From Paracidovorax avenae (lineage in GTDB: Bacteria > Pseudomonadota > Gammaproteobacteria > Burkholderiales > Burkholderiaceae_C): a stretch of 64,000 nucleotides of DNA. Shown one piece after another: positions 1 through 8,422 of the stretch. A program made the position numbers and the translations under genes. A model generated the notes under the pieces. That model saw nothing but the letters and a program-made list of their open reading frames with translations, was not told the DNA's origin and searched no databases. The stretch is taken from the NCBI RefSeq assembly GCF_040892545.1, contig NZ_CP156079.1:1895501-1959500 (forward strand). The letters are read 5' to 3'. Each line of letters starts with the position of its first letter. Within the stretch, counting starts at the first letter, position 1.

Positions 1-572
1 TCGTGCCCCAGGTGCTGCGGGCGTTCCGGAAAAGCCATCCGCAGGTCGCGCTGGACGTGCGCGAGAACGCCACCGACGGCCTGTTCCGGGCGGTCAAAGC
101 CGAAGAGGTGGATGCTGCCTTCGTGCGCGCGCCCGCGGAGCGGTTCGCCCCGCTGCACGCGGTCACCCTGGGCGAAGAAGCCGTGGTGGTCGCGCTGCCC
201 CGTGGCCATCGGCTGGGCAGGGCGACCGGTGCCCTGGCGCTGGAAGCGCTGGCGGCCGAGGATTTCGTGCTCTATCGCAGCCCGGACGGACCCGGCGTGC
301 TGGACGTGTTGTCGGCTGCATGCCGCCGCGCCGGCTTCGCGCCGCGCGCCGTGGCGACCGTGCCGCGCCTTCTGTCGGCCGCTGCCATGGTGGCCGCCGG
401 GCAGGGCATCGCCATCGTGCCGATGGCACTGCAATCCCTGCACCGGGAGAACGTGGTGTACCGGGCACTGGATCCGGCATCCACCTTCACCATTCCGCTC
501 ACCCTGATCTGGAGGGAAGCGCCATCGGGCTCTCCGTTGGCACGTTTCGTGGCCTCGGTGAAGGCAGGCTGA
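1..572 (+). CDS. LysR-family transcriptional regulator, C-terminal part (5' end outside window)
   Basis: Only the effector-binding half of a LysR-type regulator is present; the N-terminal winged helix-turn-helix lies upstream of base 1. The 189 visible residues follow the usual type 2 periplasmic-binding fold: a VDAAFVRAP strand, a VVALPRGHRLG strand near residue 65 and an AMVAAGQGIAIVPMAL segment near residue 130, which is the conserved hinge and co-inducer region. The reading frame is open from the window edge, so the GTG at base 3 is internal and not a start. The target operon cannot be deduced because the divergent neighbour is not in view. It is convergent with rimO. Confidence 0.85.
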   Translation, partial: VPQVLRAFRKSHPQVALDVRENATDGLFRAVKAEEVDAAFVRAPAERFAPLHAVTLGEEAVVVALPRGHRLGRATGALALEALAAEDFVLYRSPDGPGVLDVLSAACRRAGFAPRAVATVPRLLSAAAMVAAGQGIAIVPMALQSLHRENVVYRALDPASTFTIPLTLIWREAPSGSPLARFVASVKAG

Positions 573-719
573 GATGCTTGCTCGTGACCAGGGCCGCGCG
601 TGTGACATCTCCTCCGAATCCCGGACCTTTCAAAACTGGAGGCAGGGCGGTGGTCCCGTCGAAGAGAGCGGACGTCTTCCCCAGTGCGGGGAAGGCGCCC
701 AAGGCAACTCAGGGGGGAG

Positions 720-2111
720 TCAGATCGGCCGGGCGACCAGATCGTGGCCCTGCACGCCCACGATCTGCGCGCGCGTGAATTCGCCCACCTTGAGCTGCTT
801 GCTGATCTTCTCGGGCGGCAGCAGGTGCACCACTCCGTCGATCTCGGGCGCATCGGCATAGCTGCGGCCCCGGCCCCCCTTGCGGCCCAGCGCCGGGGCG
901 TGGTCCACCAGCACCTGCATGGTCGCGCCCACGCGGCGCTGCAGGCGGGCGATGGAGACCTCCTCGGCCACGGCCATGAAGCGCGCGCGGCGCTCCTCGC
1001 GCACTTCCATCGGCAGCATGCCGGGCAGCTCGTTGGCGACGGCGCCGTCCACGTCGCTGTAGGCGAAGCAGCCGGCCCGGTCGATCTGCGCCTCGCGCAG
1101 GAAATCGAGCAAATGCTGGAACTCTTCTTCCGTCTCGCCCGGGAAGCCCGCGATGAAGGTGCTGCGGATCACCAGCTCCGGGCAGGCCTCGCGCCAGCGC
1201 TGGATGCGCTCCAGGTTGCGCTCGCCGCTGGCCGGCCGCTTCATGCGCTTGAGCACGTCGGGGTGGCTGTGCTGGAACGGCACGTCCAGGTAGGGCAGGA
1301 TCCTGCCCGTGGCCATGAACGGGATCACCTCGTCCACGCTGGGGTACGGGTACACGTAGTGCAGGCGCACCCAGGCGCCGTAGGGCTCGGCGATCTCGCC
1401 CAGCGTCTGCACCAGCTCCAGCATGCGCGTCTTGACCGGCTTGCCGTCCCAGAAGCCGGTGCGGTATTTCACGTCCACGCCATAGGCGGAGGTGTCCTGG
1501 CTGATCACCAGCAGCTCCTTCACGCCGCCCTCGAACAGCGCCTTCGCCTCGCTCAGCACGTCGCCCACGGGGCGCGAGACCAGGTCGCCGCGCATCGAAG
1601 GGATGATGCAGAAGGTGCAGCGGTGGTTGCAGCCCTCGCTGATCTTGAGGTACGCATAGTGCCGGGGCGTGAGCTTCACGCCCGCCACGCCGAAACCGCC
1701 GGGCACGAGGTCGATGAACGGGTCGTGCGGCTTGGGCAGGTTCTGGTGGACGGCGTCCATCACCTCCTGCGTGGCATGCGGGCCGGTCACGGCCAGCACG
1801 CTCGGGTGCATCTCGCGCACCAGGTTGCCGCCGCCCTCGCCCGCCCGCGCGCCCAGGCAGCCGGTGACGATGACCTTGCCGTTCTCGGCCAGCGCCTCGC
1901 CGATGGTGTCGAGGCTTTCCTTCACGGCATCGTCGATGAAGCCGCAGGTGTTGACGATGACGAGGTCGGCGCCCTCGAAGGTCTTGGAAGTCTGGTAACC
2001 CTCGGCGCTCAGCTGCGTGAGGATGAGTTCGGAATCCGTGAGGGCCTTGGGGCAGCCGAGGCTCACGAACCCGACTTTGGGTGTTTTCGTGGGGGAGAGA
2101 ACGTCGCTCAT
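720..2111 (-). CDS. rimO: Ribosomal protein S12 methylthiotransferase RimO
   Basis: 463-residue radical-SAM enzyme that adds a methylthio group to the conserved Asp (Asp88 or 89) of ribosomal protein S12. Seen in order: the N-terminal MTTase domain with cysteines in [18 protein letters not shown] and VTGCLGAR that hold one 4Fe-4S cluster; the radical-SAM motif [11 protein letters not shown] (CxxxCxxC) for the second cluster; and a C-terminal TRAM domain rich in Arg and Lys. The start chosen is the ATG at 2111 ([15 protein letters not shown]). The frame stays open upstream to 2279, but that extension reads through the 3' end of the PIN gene and has no family counterpart. The start region is duplicated in degraded form at 3967-4125. 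Confidence 0.95.
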   Translation of the reverse strand: MSDVLSPTKTPKVGFVSLGCPKALTDSELILTQLSAEGYQTSKTFEGADLVIVNTCGFIDDAVKESLDTIGEALAENGKVIVTGCLGARAGEGGGNLVREMHPSVLAVTGPHATQEVMDAVHQNLPKPHDPFIDLVPGGFGVAGVKLTPRHYAYLKISEGCNHRCTFCIIPSMRGDLVSRPVGDVLSEAKALFEGGVKELLVISQDTSAYGVDVKYRTGFWDGKPVKTRMLELVQTLGEIAEPYGAWVRLHYVYPYPSVDEVIPFMATGRILPYLDVPFQHSHPDVLKRMKRPASGERNLERIQRWREACPELVIRSTFIAGFPGETEEEFQHLLDFLREAQIDRAGCFAYSDVDGAVANELPGMLPMEVREERRARFMAVAEEVSIARLQRRVGATMQVLVDHAPALGRKGGRGRSYADAPEIDGVVHLLPPEKISKQLKVGEFTRAQIVGVQGHDLVARPI

Positions 2112-2226
2112 CCCCGTATTGTCCCAGTTCCGGCCGGAGGGCGCCCACTTTCGCGCGGATTGCGCCGCCGTTACCACGGCGTCCTCTTTCAGCCTCAGCC
2201 GTTGAAAGGATTTTGAATCGACAGGC
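2073..2226. repeat. Direct repeat copy 1: rimO start region plus vapC 3' end
   Basis: About 154 bp that recurs in the same orientation at 3967-4125 with clear but imperfect similarity (roughly four bases in five by eye). It covers the first codons of rimO, the rimO upstream gap and the last codons of the PIN toxin gene (LSIQNPFNG then stop). In this copy the rimO ATG is intact. Confidence 0.8.
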
Positions 2227-2608
2227 CTCCCTCGAGGATGAGGCCATGGTGCATGTCTTCGGAATAAAGGGTCTGGCAACCTTCCGCCGCAGCCGCAGCT
2301 ACGATGCAGGCGTCGTAGAACGACAACTGGTGCCGCTCGGCCAGTTGTCGTGCACGGTCATGCACCTCGACCGTGAGCGGAACCACAGTGCATAACGCTC
2401 TGACCAGCGCCAGGAACTGCCCTACCTCGCTCCACCCCATCTTCAGCTTGCGCACGCACACATGGGTAACCTCGTTGAGCACCTGAACGCTGATGACTGG
2501 TCGACGCTGCAGCAGCGCCTCGGCGCTGTCCGCCGTCGCTGCATCCTCGGACAGCAGGTAAAGCACTACGTTGCTGTCGAGGAAGACCTTGCCTTTATCC
2601 GCGGCCAT
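2195..2608 (-). CDS. vapC: VapC-family PIN-domain ribonuclease toxin
   Basis: 137 residues, normal size for a PIN toxin. The acidic Mg2+-binding residues of the family are visible: Asp in [13 protein letters not shown], Glu in VLNEVTH, Asp in [11 protein letters not shown] and Asp in LYSEDMHHG. Such toxins cleave tRNA or rRNA when the partner antitoxin is lost. Start is the ATG at 2608 ([13 protein letters not shown]), which overlaps the 3' end of the AbrB-type antitoxin gene by 14 bases, so translation is probably coupled. Its last nine codons fall inside a diverged direct repeat whose other copy (3967-4125) still carries a vapC-like tail, evidence of an older duplication at this locus. Confidence 0.88.
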   Translation of the reverse strand: MAADKGKVFLDSNVVLYLLSEDAATADSAEALLQRRPVISVQVLNEVTHVCVRKLKMGWSEVGQFLALVRALCTVVPLTVEVHDRARQLAERHQLSFYDACIVAAAAAEGCQTLYSEDMHHGLILEGGLSIQNPFNG

Positions 2609-2828
2609 TGGCCTCGTCCCGGTTGAACTTGAAGTCCGCCGGCAGCTTGCCGCGGAAGGTACGGAGCCGCTCCAGCATGGCCTCCGCTCCGGGCTTCTTG
2701 CGCACCGCGAACAGCCGGGGAGCGTCCACGACGATCTCGATATCGTCGCCCTCCCGAAGTTCAAGCGCCTCTACCAGACTTGTCGGCAGGCGAACGGCCA
2801 GACTGTTGCCCCACTTCGCTACCTGCAT
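2595..2828 (-). CDS. vapB: VapB/MazE-type AbrB-fold antitoxin
   Basis: 77 residues beginning MQVAKWGNSLAVRLP, the hallmark swapped-hairpin SpoVT-AbrB DNA-binding domain, followed by LREGDDIEIVVDAP and a basic, flexible C-terminal tail expected to wrap the toxin. It lies immediately upstream of, and overlaps, the PIN toxin gene, the standard antitoxin-first order. The DNA 5' of the start contains the AT-rich stretch tggatgatatacatgtgatg, far less GC-rich than its surroundings and a probable promoter and autoregulatory site. Family knowledge: the antitoxin with toxin represses its own promoter. Confidence 0.88.
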   Translation of the reverse strand: MQVAKWGNSLAVRLPTSLVEALELREGDDIEIVVDAPRLFAVRKKPGAEAMLERLRTFRGKLPADFKFNRDEANGRG

Positions 2829-2944
2829 GGTTACACCTGGATGATATACATGTGATGGTGTATATCCTAACCCCTTATCGGCGCTTCGCAAGTCCCAGCG
2901 TCGGCCGCAACGCTCGCCTGCCCGGCACTCGGCGCATCTCAGGC

Positions 2945-3679
2945 TCAGTCCCGAACCGTCTCGCACAGCCTGCGGTTGAACCAAGTGGACTTGGCGATGG
3001 GCAGATAGGTGTCCCAGTCGCTGGGCGGCAGCATGGTGCTCTGCTTGTCCAGTTCCGCCTGGAACGAGGCCTCGTCGCGGCTGCGGCCGGCCATGGTGCC
3101 GTCCAGCGCCGCCAGGCACTCCTTCGGCCGGCCCAGACGCAGCAGGGTAATGGCGCGGTCGTTGGCGAAGCGGTCGCGATCGAGCCAGTTGAGGAAGCCG
3201 CCGCACTCGCCTTCAAACGCCTTCATGCCGGCCAATGCCTCGGCATAGCGCTTGCCACGATAGTCCTGCAGGTAAGCCTCGCGCCGTCGGCTGCTGGCTG
3301 CAGCGGTGCAGCCGGCCGGCAGCTTCAGGTAGTCACCGTCGAAGCTGGCGCGCATGCCGCAGTAGCCGCGGCAGCTTTCCCGGGTCAGCGCGGCCACGTT
3401 GAACCCGCCCTGCACCGGCGTGAACGCGAGCTTGCAGGGTACGTCGCCGGCGTCCTTCACCTCCGCCTTGTCGCCCTGCAGCGTGCCCGACAGCGTGCAG
3501 GTGTGGCCGTTGGCGCCGACCGACAACAGGTCGAATTGCCGAGCCCCGCCCTTGTCGGTGACCCGCATGCTGCCCCAGCCTTTCCTGGTGGCGTACTCGC
3601 CGGGCGTCGGGCCGGCCGCCGCCGCGCCGAATGTCACCAGCCACACCAGCATCGCGCTCCATCCGTATCGCCGTGTCAT
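2945..3679 (-). CDS. Hypothetical exported Cys-containing protein
   Basis: 244 residues from the ATG at 3679. The N-terminus MTRRYGWSAMLVWLVTFG followed by AAAAG is a good Sec signal peptide (basic n-region, hydrophobic core, Ala-rich end), so the mature protein should be periplasmic. The mature part has paired cysteines (HTCTLSG, VPCKLAF, SCRGYCGM, AGCTAAA, GECGGFL, KECLAAL, RRLCETV) suggesting several disulfides, and a C-terminal helical stretch (YRGKRYAEALAGMKAF, ITLLRLGRPKECLAALDGT) reminiscent of tetratricopeptide-like helices. I do not recognise a named family. The frame is open upstream to 3802, but without a signal-like start. It lies between the two copies of the rimO/vapC direct repeat. 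Confidence 0.6.
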   Translation of the reverse strand: MTRRYGWSAMLVWLVTFGAAAAGPTPGEYATRKGWGSMRVTDKGGARQFDLLSVGANGHTCTLSGTLQGDKAEVKDAGDVPCKLAFTPVQGGFNVAALTRESCRGYCGMRASFDGDYLKLPAGCTAAASSRRREAYLQDYRGKRYAEALAGMKAFEGECGGFLNWLDRDRFANDRAITLLRLGRPKECLAALDGTMAGRSRDEASFQAELDKQSTMLPPSDWDTYLPIAKSTWFNRRLCETVRD

Positions 3680-4176
3680 CGTCTGTTCCCGCCTTCGATC
3701 AGAGCCAACAAGTGTGCGGCATCGCCGCGGCGATTGAGCCGCCCGTCGATGTTCCGGAGCCTCCCTACGCCCTGGCGGTCTCATAAAGACACGCGTGTTC
3801 AAGAAGCCGATACTTCAACGCGTGCCGGATACCTTTGTCGTCCAGTATCTCCGGCGCCGGCGCCGCACTGCTCCAGGGCCGTTGCATCCTGCTTCCTCCA
3901 GAGTCCCCTTCCGGCCTAGACCAACTTGGATCCGCTTGTGCGAGCAGTTGCACTGCCGCCTCAAGCGATTTTGGGTGTTTTCGCGGGGGAGACAACGTCG
4001 CTCAGCCCTGTATTGTCCCGGTTGCGGCCGGAGAGCGTCGGCCTTTCGGACGGACTGTGCGGCAGTCATCGGGGCGGTCTCTCTTTCAGTCACTCAGCCG
4101 TTGAAGGGGTTCCGAATCGACAGGCGGGCCCCGCACCTGCAGACGCAGACCCACTTCCGAAAGAAGGTTCACGCCA
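3680..4176. other. Gene-free stretch holding a degraded duplicate
   Basis: 497 bases without a convincing gene. Positions 3967-4125 hold the second direct-repeat copy described separately. The rest shows no codon-usage signal of an intact protein; short open frames here have no start context. Confidence 0.55.
3967..4125. repeat. Direct repeat copy 2: degraded rimO start and vapC tail
   Basis: Diverged copy of 2073-2226. Read on the reverse strand it still ends a PIN-like frame with LSIRNPFNG and a stop, then the former rimO leader. The rimO start codon has become CTG and the frame continues SDVVSPAKTPKI before stopping. It is therefore a dead remnant of both genes. Confidence 0.78.
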
Positions 4177-4677
4177 ATGGAAGCCACCCCACGCGCAGGG
4201 CAGAAATTCTCATTCAACGGAGTCCTGGAGAATTGGGCCGAGGGGATGGACTACTGCGCCATTCCCGTGCCGGCCGAGATCACCGAGGCGCTTGGAACCA
4301 AGGGCCCTGTCCCTGTTCTGGCACGGGTCAATGATTCGGAACCGTTTCAAATCAGCTTGTTTCCCGTGGGTGGGGGCCAGCATTACATCCGCATCAAGGC
4401 CAAGGTCCGCAAAGACGCGTCTATTCGGACCGGCGACCGCATAAAAGTGCAGATCACCGTTCTGGACCGCGGCAGTGTAGAAATTCCAGATGACCTGCTG
4501 GCGGCATTGCGGGCCGAAGGTGTGCTGCAGGCTTTCGAGGCTCTGCCCCCTGGAAAGCGCAGTTTTCTGATGCGTCGAATCGATGAAGCCGTCAAGGCGG
4601 AGACGCGCGCCAGGAGAGTCCAGGAGGGCGTGGAGGCCGCGCACGAGCGACGAGAGAAGCTGAAGCCCGTGCGGTGA
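4177..4677 (+). CDS. DUF1905 / YdeI-OmdA family protein
   Basis: 166 residues. The N-terminal two thirds (KFSFNGVLENWAEGMDYCAIPVPAEITEALG through RIKVQITVLDRGSVEIPDDL, seen as a continuous small beta-barrel pattern) matches the DUF1905 family. The C-terminal third (LLAALRAEGVLQAFEALPPG, then SFLMRRIDEAVKAETRARRV) matches the OmdA/YdeI 'bacteriocin-protection' repeat, a helical segment usually reading W..L....r......i..ak..etra.Ri. Start ATG at 4177 is the only plausible start. Known of the family: implicated in resistance to polymyxin or bacteriocins and in OmpD-linked phenotypes; the molecular function is unknown. It stands alone, with mntH 141 bases downstream. Confidence 0.8.
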   Translation: MEATPRAGQKFSFNGVLENWAEGMDYCAIPVPAEITEALGTKGPVPVLARVNDSEPFQISLFPVGGGQHYIRIKAKVRKDASIRTGDRIKVQITVLDRGSVEIPDDLLAALRAEGVLQAFEALPPGKRSFLMRRIDEAVKAETRARRVQEGVEAAHERREKLKPVR

Positions 4678-4756
4678 AGCGCAGTGCGGCTTCTTCCGCA
4701 AGCCCGAGTCGCCCCAGCGGGCAGTGCGTCTTGCCTGGCCTCCGATGTGGTGAGTC

Positions 4757-4775
4757 TGCTATCCAAGAGATAGCA
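4757..4775. promoter_or_regulatory. Perfect palindrome upstream of mntH, candidate Mn-responsive operator
   Basis: TGCTATC-CAAGA-GATAGCA: seven-base perfect arms, 5-base spacer, ending 43 bases before the mntH start. E. coli MntR boxes also carry ATAGC/GCTAT arms, so a manganese-sensing repressor site is a reasonable inference. It is not followed by a long T-run, so a terminator for the upstream gene is less likely. Confidence 0.6.
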
Positions 4776-4818
4776 ACTTTTGCCGCACAGACGCCTGTCG
4801 GCTGTCTAAGATCGCAGC

Positions 4819-6141
4819 ATGTTCTTCCCGCTCCCGCGCACCGCCACCGCACCGTTCTGCCCTTCGGAGGTCAAGGGTTCCGTACGCATCGATCCGGGCC
4901 TGCCGTTCCACCGGAAGCTGCTGCGCTACGCCGGCCCGGGGCTGCTGGTGTCCGTGGGCTACATGGATCCGGGCAACTGGGCGACGGACATCGAGGCGGG
5001 GTCGCGGTTCGGCTACGGGCTGTTGTTCGTGGTGCTTCTGGCCAGCCTGGCGGCGATGCTGCTGCAGGCGCTGTGCGTGCGGCTGGGGCTGGTCGCGCAG
5101 AAGGACCTGGCCCAGCTGTGCCGGGAGCGCTACGGGCCCGCGGCCAACCGCTTCCTGTGGGCGGGGGCCGAGCTGGCCATCATCGCCTGCGACCTCGCCG
5201 AGGTGCTGGGCGGGGCGCTGGCGCTGCACCTGCTCTTCGGGGTGTCGATTCCCGTGGGCATCGGCATCACCGCGTTCGATACGGTGCTGGTGCTGGGCCT
5301 GCAGGGCGCGGGTTTCCGGCGGGTGGAGGCGATCGTGCTGGGGCTGGTGGGCACCATCGCCGGCTGCTTCGCGGTGGAACTGGCATTCGCCCAGCCGCTG
5401 TGGTCCGAGGTGGCCATCGGCTTCGCGCCCAGCATGGAGCGGCTGCAGCAGCCGGGCGCGCTGTACCTGGCCATCGGCATCGTGGGCGCCACGGTGATGC
5501 CGCACAACCTGTACCTGCATTCCTCGGTGGTGCAGACCCGGCTGGTGGAGGACAGCGATGCCGGCCGCCGCGAGGCGATCCGCTTCTGCACGCTGGACGC
5601 GGTGATTTCCCTGTCGCTTGCGCTGCTGGTGAACGCGGCCATCATGGTGCTGGCCGCGAGTGCCTTCCACCGCCATGGCCACCAGGACGTGGCCGACATC
5701 GCGGACGCCTACCGCCTGATCGAGCCGCTGGTGGGCAGCGCGCTGGCCGCCACGCTGTTCGGCATCGCACTGCTCGCGTCGGGCCAGAGTTCCACCTTCA
5801 CGGGCACGATCGCCGGACAGATCGTGATGGAAGGCTTCCTCCAGCTCAAGATTCCCTGCTGGCAGCGGCGCCTCATCACGCGCGTGCTCGCACTGGTGCC
5901 GGCCCTGGTGGGCGTGTGGTGGCTGGGCGACGAGGGCGTGGGCAAGATGCTGGTGCTGAGCCAGGTGGTGCTGAGCTTCCAGCTGCCGTTCGCGATGTGG
6001 CCGCTGATCCGGTTCACGAGCGACCGCACGGTGATGGGGCCGTTCGCCAGCGGCCGGGCGGTGCGCGTGCTGGCCTGGGGCCTGTTCGGCGTGATCTCGG
6101 TGGCGAATGTGTGGCTGGTGGGGGCCGTGCTGGCGGGGTGA
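4819..6141 (+). CDS. mntH: Nramp-family Mn2+/divalent metal:H+ symporter MntH
   Basis: 440-residue inner-membrane transporter of the LeuT fold with about eleven hydrophobic segments. Both unwound-helix signatures that bind the metal are intact: MDPGNWATDIEAG in TM1 (Asp and Asn ligands) and VGATVMPHNLYLHSS in TM6 (Met ligand). Known role: proton-coupled uptake of Mn2+, also Fe2+ and other divalent ions. The ATG at 4819 gives a longer-than-usual soluble N-terminus (about 38 residues before TM1), with no strong Shine-Dalgarno sequence, so an internal start is possible. A 19-bp palindrome 43 bases upstream is the likely regulator site. Confidence 0.93.
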   Translation: MFFPLPRTATAPFCPSEVKGSVRIDPGLPFHRKLLRYAGPGLLVSVGYMDPGNWATDIEAGSRFGYGLLFVVLLASLAAMLLQALCVRLGLVAQKDLAQLCRERYGPAANRFLWAGAELAIIACDLAEVLGGALALHLLFGVSIPVGIGITAFDTVLVLGLQGAGFRRVEAIVLGLVGTIAGCFAVELAFAQPLWSEVAIGFAPSMERLQQPGALYLAIGIVGATVMPHNLYLHSSVVQTRLVEDSDAGRREAIRFCTLDAVISLSLALLVNAAIMVLAASAFHRHGHQDVADIADAYRLIEPLVGSALAATLFGIALLASGQSSTFTGTIAGQIVMEGFLQLKIPCWQRRLITRVLALVPALVGVWWLGDEGVGKMLVLSQVVLSFQLPFAMWPLIRFTSDRTVMGPFASGRAVRVLAWGLFGVISVANVWLVGAVLAG

Positions 6142-6250
6142 GCGGCGTACGCATTTCCACGTAATGCTTTCGCTGACGGTTGGGCTCTAATTTCGGGGTG
6201 TCCACTTCCGGTCGCGCCGCCATCGTCGATGGCGGTGCCTCCTGCCTCCC

Positions 6251-7564
6251 ATGACTCCCTCTACCCATTCCTCCATGGCTTCCGGCAGCGAAGCCGCTCC
6301 TTCCGCGCCCGCTTCGTCGATGCTGGCCACCGTCCTGCGGGTGACGGGCGGCAATTTCATGGAGATGTTCGATTTCTTCCTGTTCGGCTTCTACGCCACG
6401 CAGATCTCCAAGGCCTTCTTCCCCGCGGGCAATGAGTTCGCGTCGCTCATGCTGACGTTCATGACCTTCGGCGCGGGCTTCCTGATGCGTCCGCTGGGCG
6501 CCGTCTTCCTGGGTGCCTATGTGGACCGCGTGGGCCGCCGCCAGGGGCTGATCGTGACGCTGGCGCTGATGGCGCTGGGCACGCTGCTGATCGCCTGCGT
6601 GCCGGGCTACGCCACCATCGGGCTGGCGGCGCCGCTGCTGGTGCTGATCGGGCGCCTGCTGCAGGGCTTCTCGGCCGGCGTGGAGCTGGGCGGGGTCTCC
6701 GTGTACCTGTCGGAGATGGCGACGCCGGGACGCAAGGGCTTCTACGTGAGCTGGCAGTCGGCCAGCCAGCAGGTGGCGATCATCGTCGCCGCGGCGCTGG
6801 GCTACTGGCTCAACGTGACCTTCGTGCCGCAGGAGATCGCCGACTTCTACTGGCGCGTGCCGTTCTTCGTGGGCTGCCTGATCGTGCCGGTGCTGTTCAT
6901 CATCCGCCGCTCGCTGCAGGAGACCGAGGAATTCAAGGCGCGCAAGCACCGTCCTTCCACCCGCGAGATCTTCCGCTCGATCATGTCCAACTGGGGCCTG
7001 GTGATCGCGGGGATGATGATGGTGTCGATGACGACCGTGTCGTTCTACCTCATCACCGTGTACACGCCGACCTTCGGCAAGAGCGTGCTGCACCTGAGCA
7101 CCACGGACGCGCTGATCGTCACGCTGTGCGTGGCGCTGTCCAACTTCTTCTGGCTGCCGGTGATGGGCGCGCTCTCCGATCGCGTGGGCCGCAAGCCGCT
7201 GCTGGTGGCCTTCACCGTGCTGACCATCTTCACCGCCTATCCGGCCCTGAAGTGGCTGGTGGCCGCTCCCGATTTCGCGCGCATGCTGGAGGTGGAACTG
7301 TGGCTTTCCTTCCTGTACGCGAGCTACAACGGCGCGATGGTCGTCGCGCTGACCGAGGTGATGCCGGTGGACGTGCGCACGGTGGGCTTCTCGCTGGCCT
7401 ACAGCCTGGCGACCGCGGTGTTCGGCGGCTTCACGCCGGCCGTCGCCACGGGCCTGATCGAATGGTCGGGCGACAAGGCTGCGCCGGGCTGGTGGATGAC
7501 GGCCGCCGCGGTCTGCGGCCTGCTGGCCACGCTGCGGCTGTACCGCCGGGCCGCTGGCCGATAG
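6251..7564 (+). CDS. MHS-family MFS transporter, citrate/tricarballylate:H+ symporter type
   Basis: 437 residues with twelve hydrophobic segments. The motif [20 protein letters not shown] after TM2 and [12 protein letters not shown] in the second half are the duplicated MFS D(R/K)xGRR signature. [16 protein letters not shown] in TM1 and [20 protein letters not shown] in TM4-5 are typical of the metabolite:H+ symporter family and closest in style to CitA/TcuC. Start ATG 6251; a second ATG in frame (MASGSE) lies 24 bases further and could be used. No citrate-utilisation genes are adjacent, so the substrate (citrate, tricarballylate or a related acid) is inference. It ends 7 bases from the convergent exported-protein gene. 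Confidence 0.85.
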   Translation: MTPSTHSSMASGSEAAPSAPASSMLATVLRVTGGNFMEMFDFFLFGFYATQISKAFFPAGNEFASLMLTFMTFGAGFLMRPLGAVFLGAYVDRVGRRQGLIVTLALMALGTLLIACVPGYATIGLAAPLLVLIGRLLQGFSAGVELGGVSVYLSEMATPGRKGFYVSWQSASQQVAIIVAAALGYWLNVTFVPQEIADFYWRVPFFVGCLIVPVLFIIRRSLQETEEFKARKHRPSTREIFRSIMSNWGLVIAGMMMVSMTTVSFYLITVYTPTFGKSVLHLSTTDALIVTLCVALSNFFWLPVMGALSDRVGRKPLLVAFTVLTIFTAYPALKWLVAAPDFARMLEVELWLSFLYASYNGAMVVALTEVMPVDVRTVGFSLAYSLATAVFGGFTPAVATGLIEWSGDKAAPGWWMTAAAVCGLLATLRLYRRAAGR

Positions 7565-7571
7565 CCCGGCC

Positions 7572-8111
7572 TCAGTTGGTCGGATAGGCCGTGAGGAGGA
7601 TCCACTGGCCGCCGACCACCTCGAAATCGAGCTGGACGTTCGAGTACTGCGAGGCCGTCTTGGTGGTGCATCTGCCCTGGCCGTCCGCGGCGGAGCAGTT
7701 GAAGCCACCGATCCGGTCCTTCTTGAGCACGCTGTAGACGGTCACCTTCTGCCGCGCGCTGTTGCCCGAGCAATTGACCGCGTTGCCCGTGTATTTCTTC
7801 GGATCGAGGTAGTTGTTCCAGAAGCCTTTGTATTCGTCAACGCTGGAGAACAGGGTCTTGGTTGCCTGGCTGCTGCCTTGCGGCGGCGTGGCGCCGAAGA
7901 TGTGCTGGTTGAGGTGGCCGCCCGCGGCATTGTTGTTGGCCGATACGCCGCTCTGCTGCACGGATGCGATCGCGCGGCACGGCTCGGCCTGCGCGCCTTC
8001 CGTGTGCAGCCCTGCGGCGAGAAGCAGCGTGGCGAGCAGGGGCGCGGCGGTGGGCCCGCAGGCGGGGCGCGCAAGGCGCATGGGCGGGGTCCGGTCGGCT
8101 GTCATGGTCAT
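7572..8111 (-). CDS. Small secreted protein resembling CdiA-type RNase toxin domains
   Basis: 179 residues. Start ATG 8111 has a good GGGAGA ribosome site. Residues 1-43 form a signal peptide with a long n-region (core LLATLLLAAGL, cleavage after AQA). The mature ~136 residues contain AGGHLNQHIFG, four cysteines (PCRAI, NCSGN, NCSAA, RCTTK), an aromatic helix VDEYKGFWNNYL and an ending WILLTAYPTN. A GGH..H motif near the start and a T-A-Y-P strand at the end recall the EndoU / bacterial RNase A-like (BECR) toxin folds used in contact-dependent inhibition. This family placement is inference from motif shape only. No immunity gene is evident next to it. Confidence 0.5.
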   Translation of the reverse strand: MTMTADRTPPMRLARPACGPTAAPLLATLLLAAGLHTEGAQAEPCRAIASVQQSGVSANNNAAGGHLNQHIFGATPPQGSSQATKTLFSSVDEYKGFWNNYLDPKKYTGNAVNCSGNSARQKVTVYSVLKKDRIGGFNCSAADGQGRCTTKTASQYSNVQLDFEVVGGQWILLTAYPTN

Positions 8112-8422
8112 GGTGTGTTCTCCCTGGAGAAAGGCTCCGGGGCCATTCTTGGCGGTGTCCGGCGCCGCGCGCTGAAGGGCGGCTGAATCGTTCTGAAAAG
8201 CGCTGAACGGCCGCCCGCATTCCTTCGCTGATACACTGGCCCCGTCGAAATGGCAGGCTTGGTCTGGGTAGGCCCAAGCCCTTTCCCCACCCCGGGGAAG
8301 GTTCTGTCCGCGCCGAACAGGCGCGGTACCCGACAGTCCCGCGCCGCCGTGCGCCTTGCGGGCCTGCTCGGAGCCATCGGCGTTGATGCGGCTTCCTCGG
8401 GCCCTTGCCGAAGGAGCTGTTC
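8112..8422. other. Divergent intergenic region
   Basis: 311 bases between two divergent genes. It must hold both promoters, but I see no confident -35/-10 pair. A GC hairpin, CCTTTCCCC-accc-CGGGGAAGG near 8279-8301, resembles the hairpin at 676-694. The AAGGAG ribosome site for the rightward gene is at 8411-8416. Confidence 0.4.

Noticed and set aside
676..694. CTTCCCC-N5-GGGGAAG hairpin between the LysR and rimO genes as a terminator
   Set aside because: Stem is good, but no T-run follows on either strand.
2112..2279. N-terminal extension of RimO
   Set aside because: Runs through the vapC 3' end and lacks family similarity; the ATG at 2111 gives the normal RimO start.
3765..3995. Small reverse-strand open frame between the exported protein and the repeat copy
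   Set aside because: No ribosome site, no family, and composition not coding-like.
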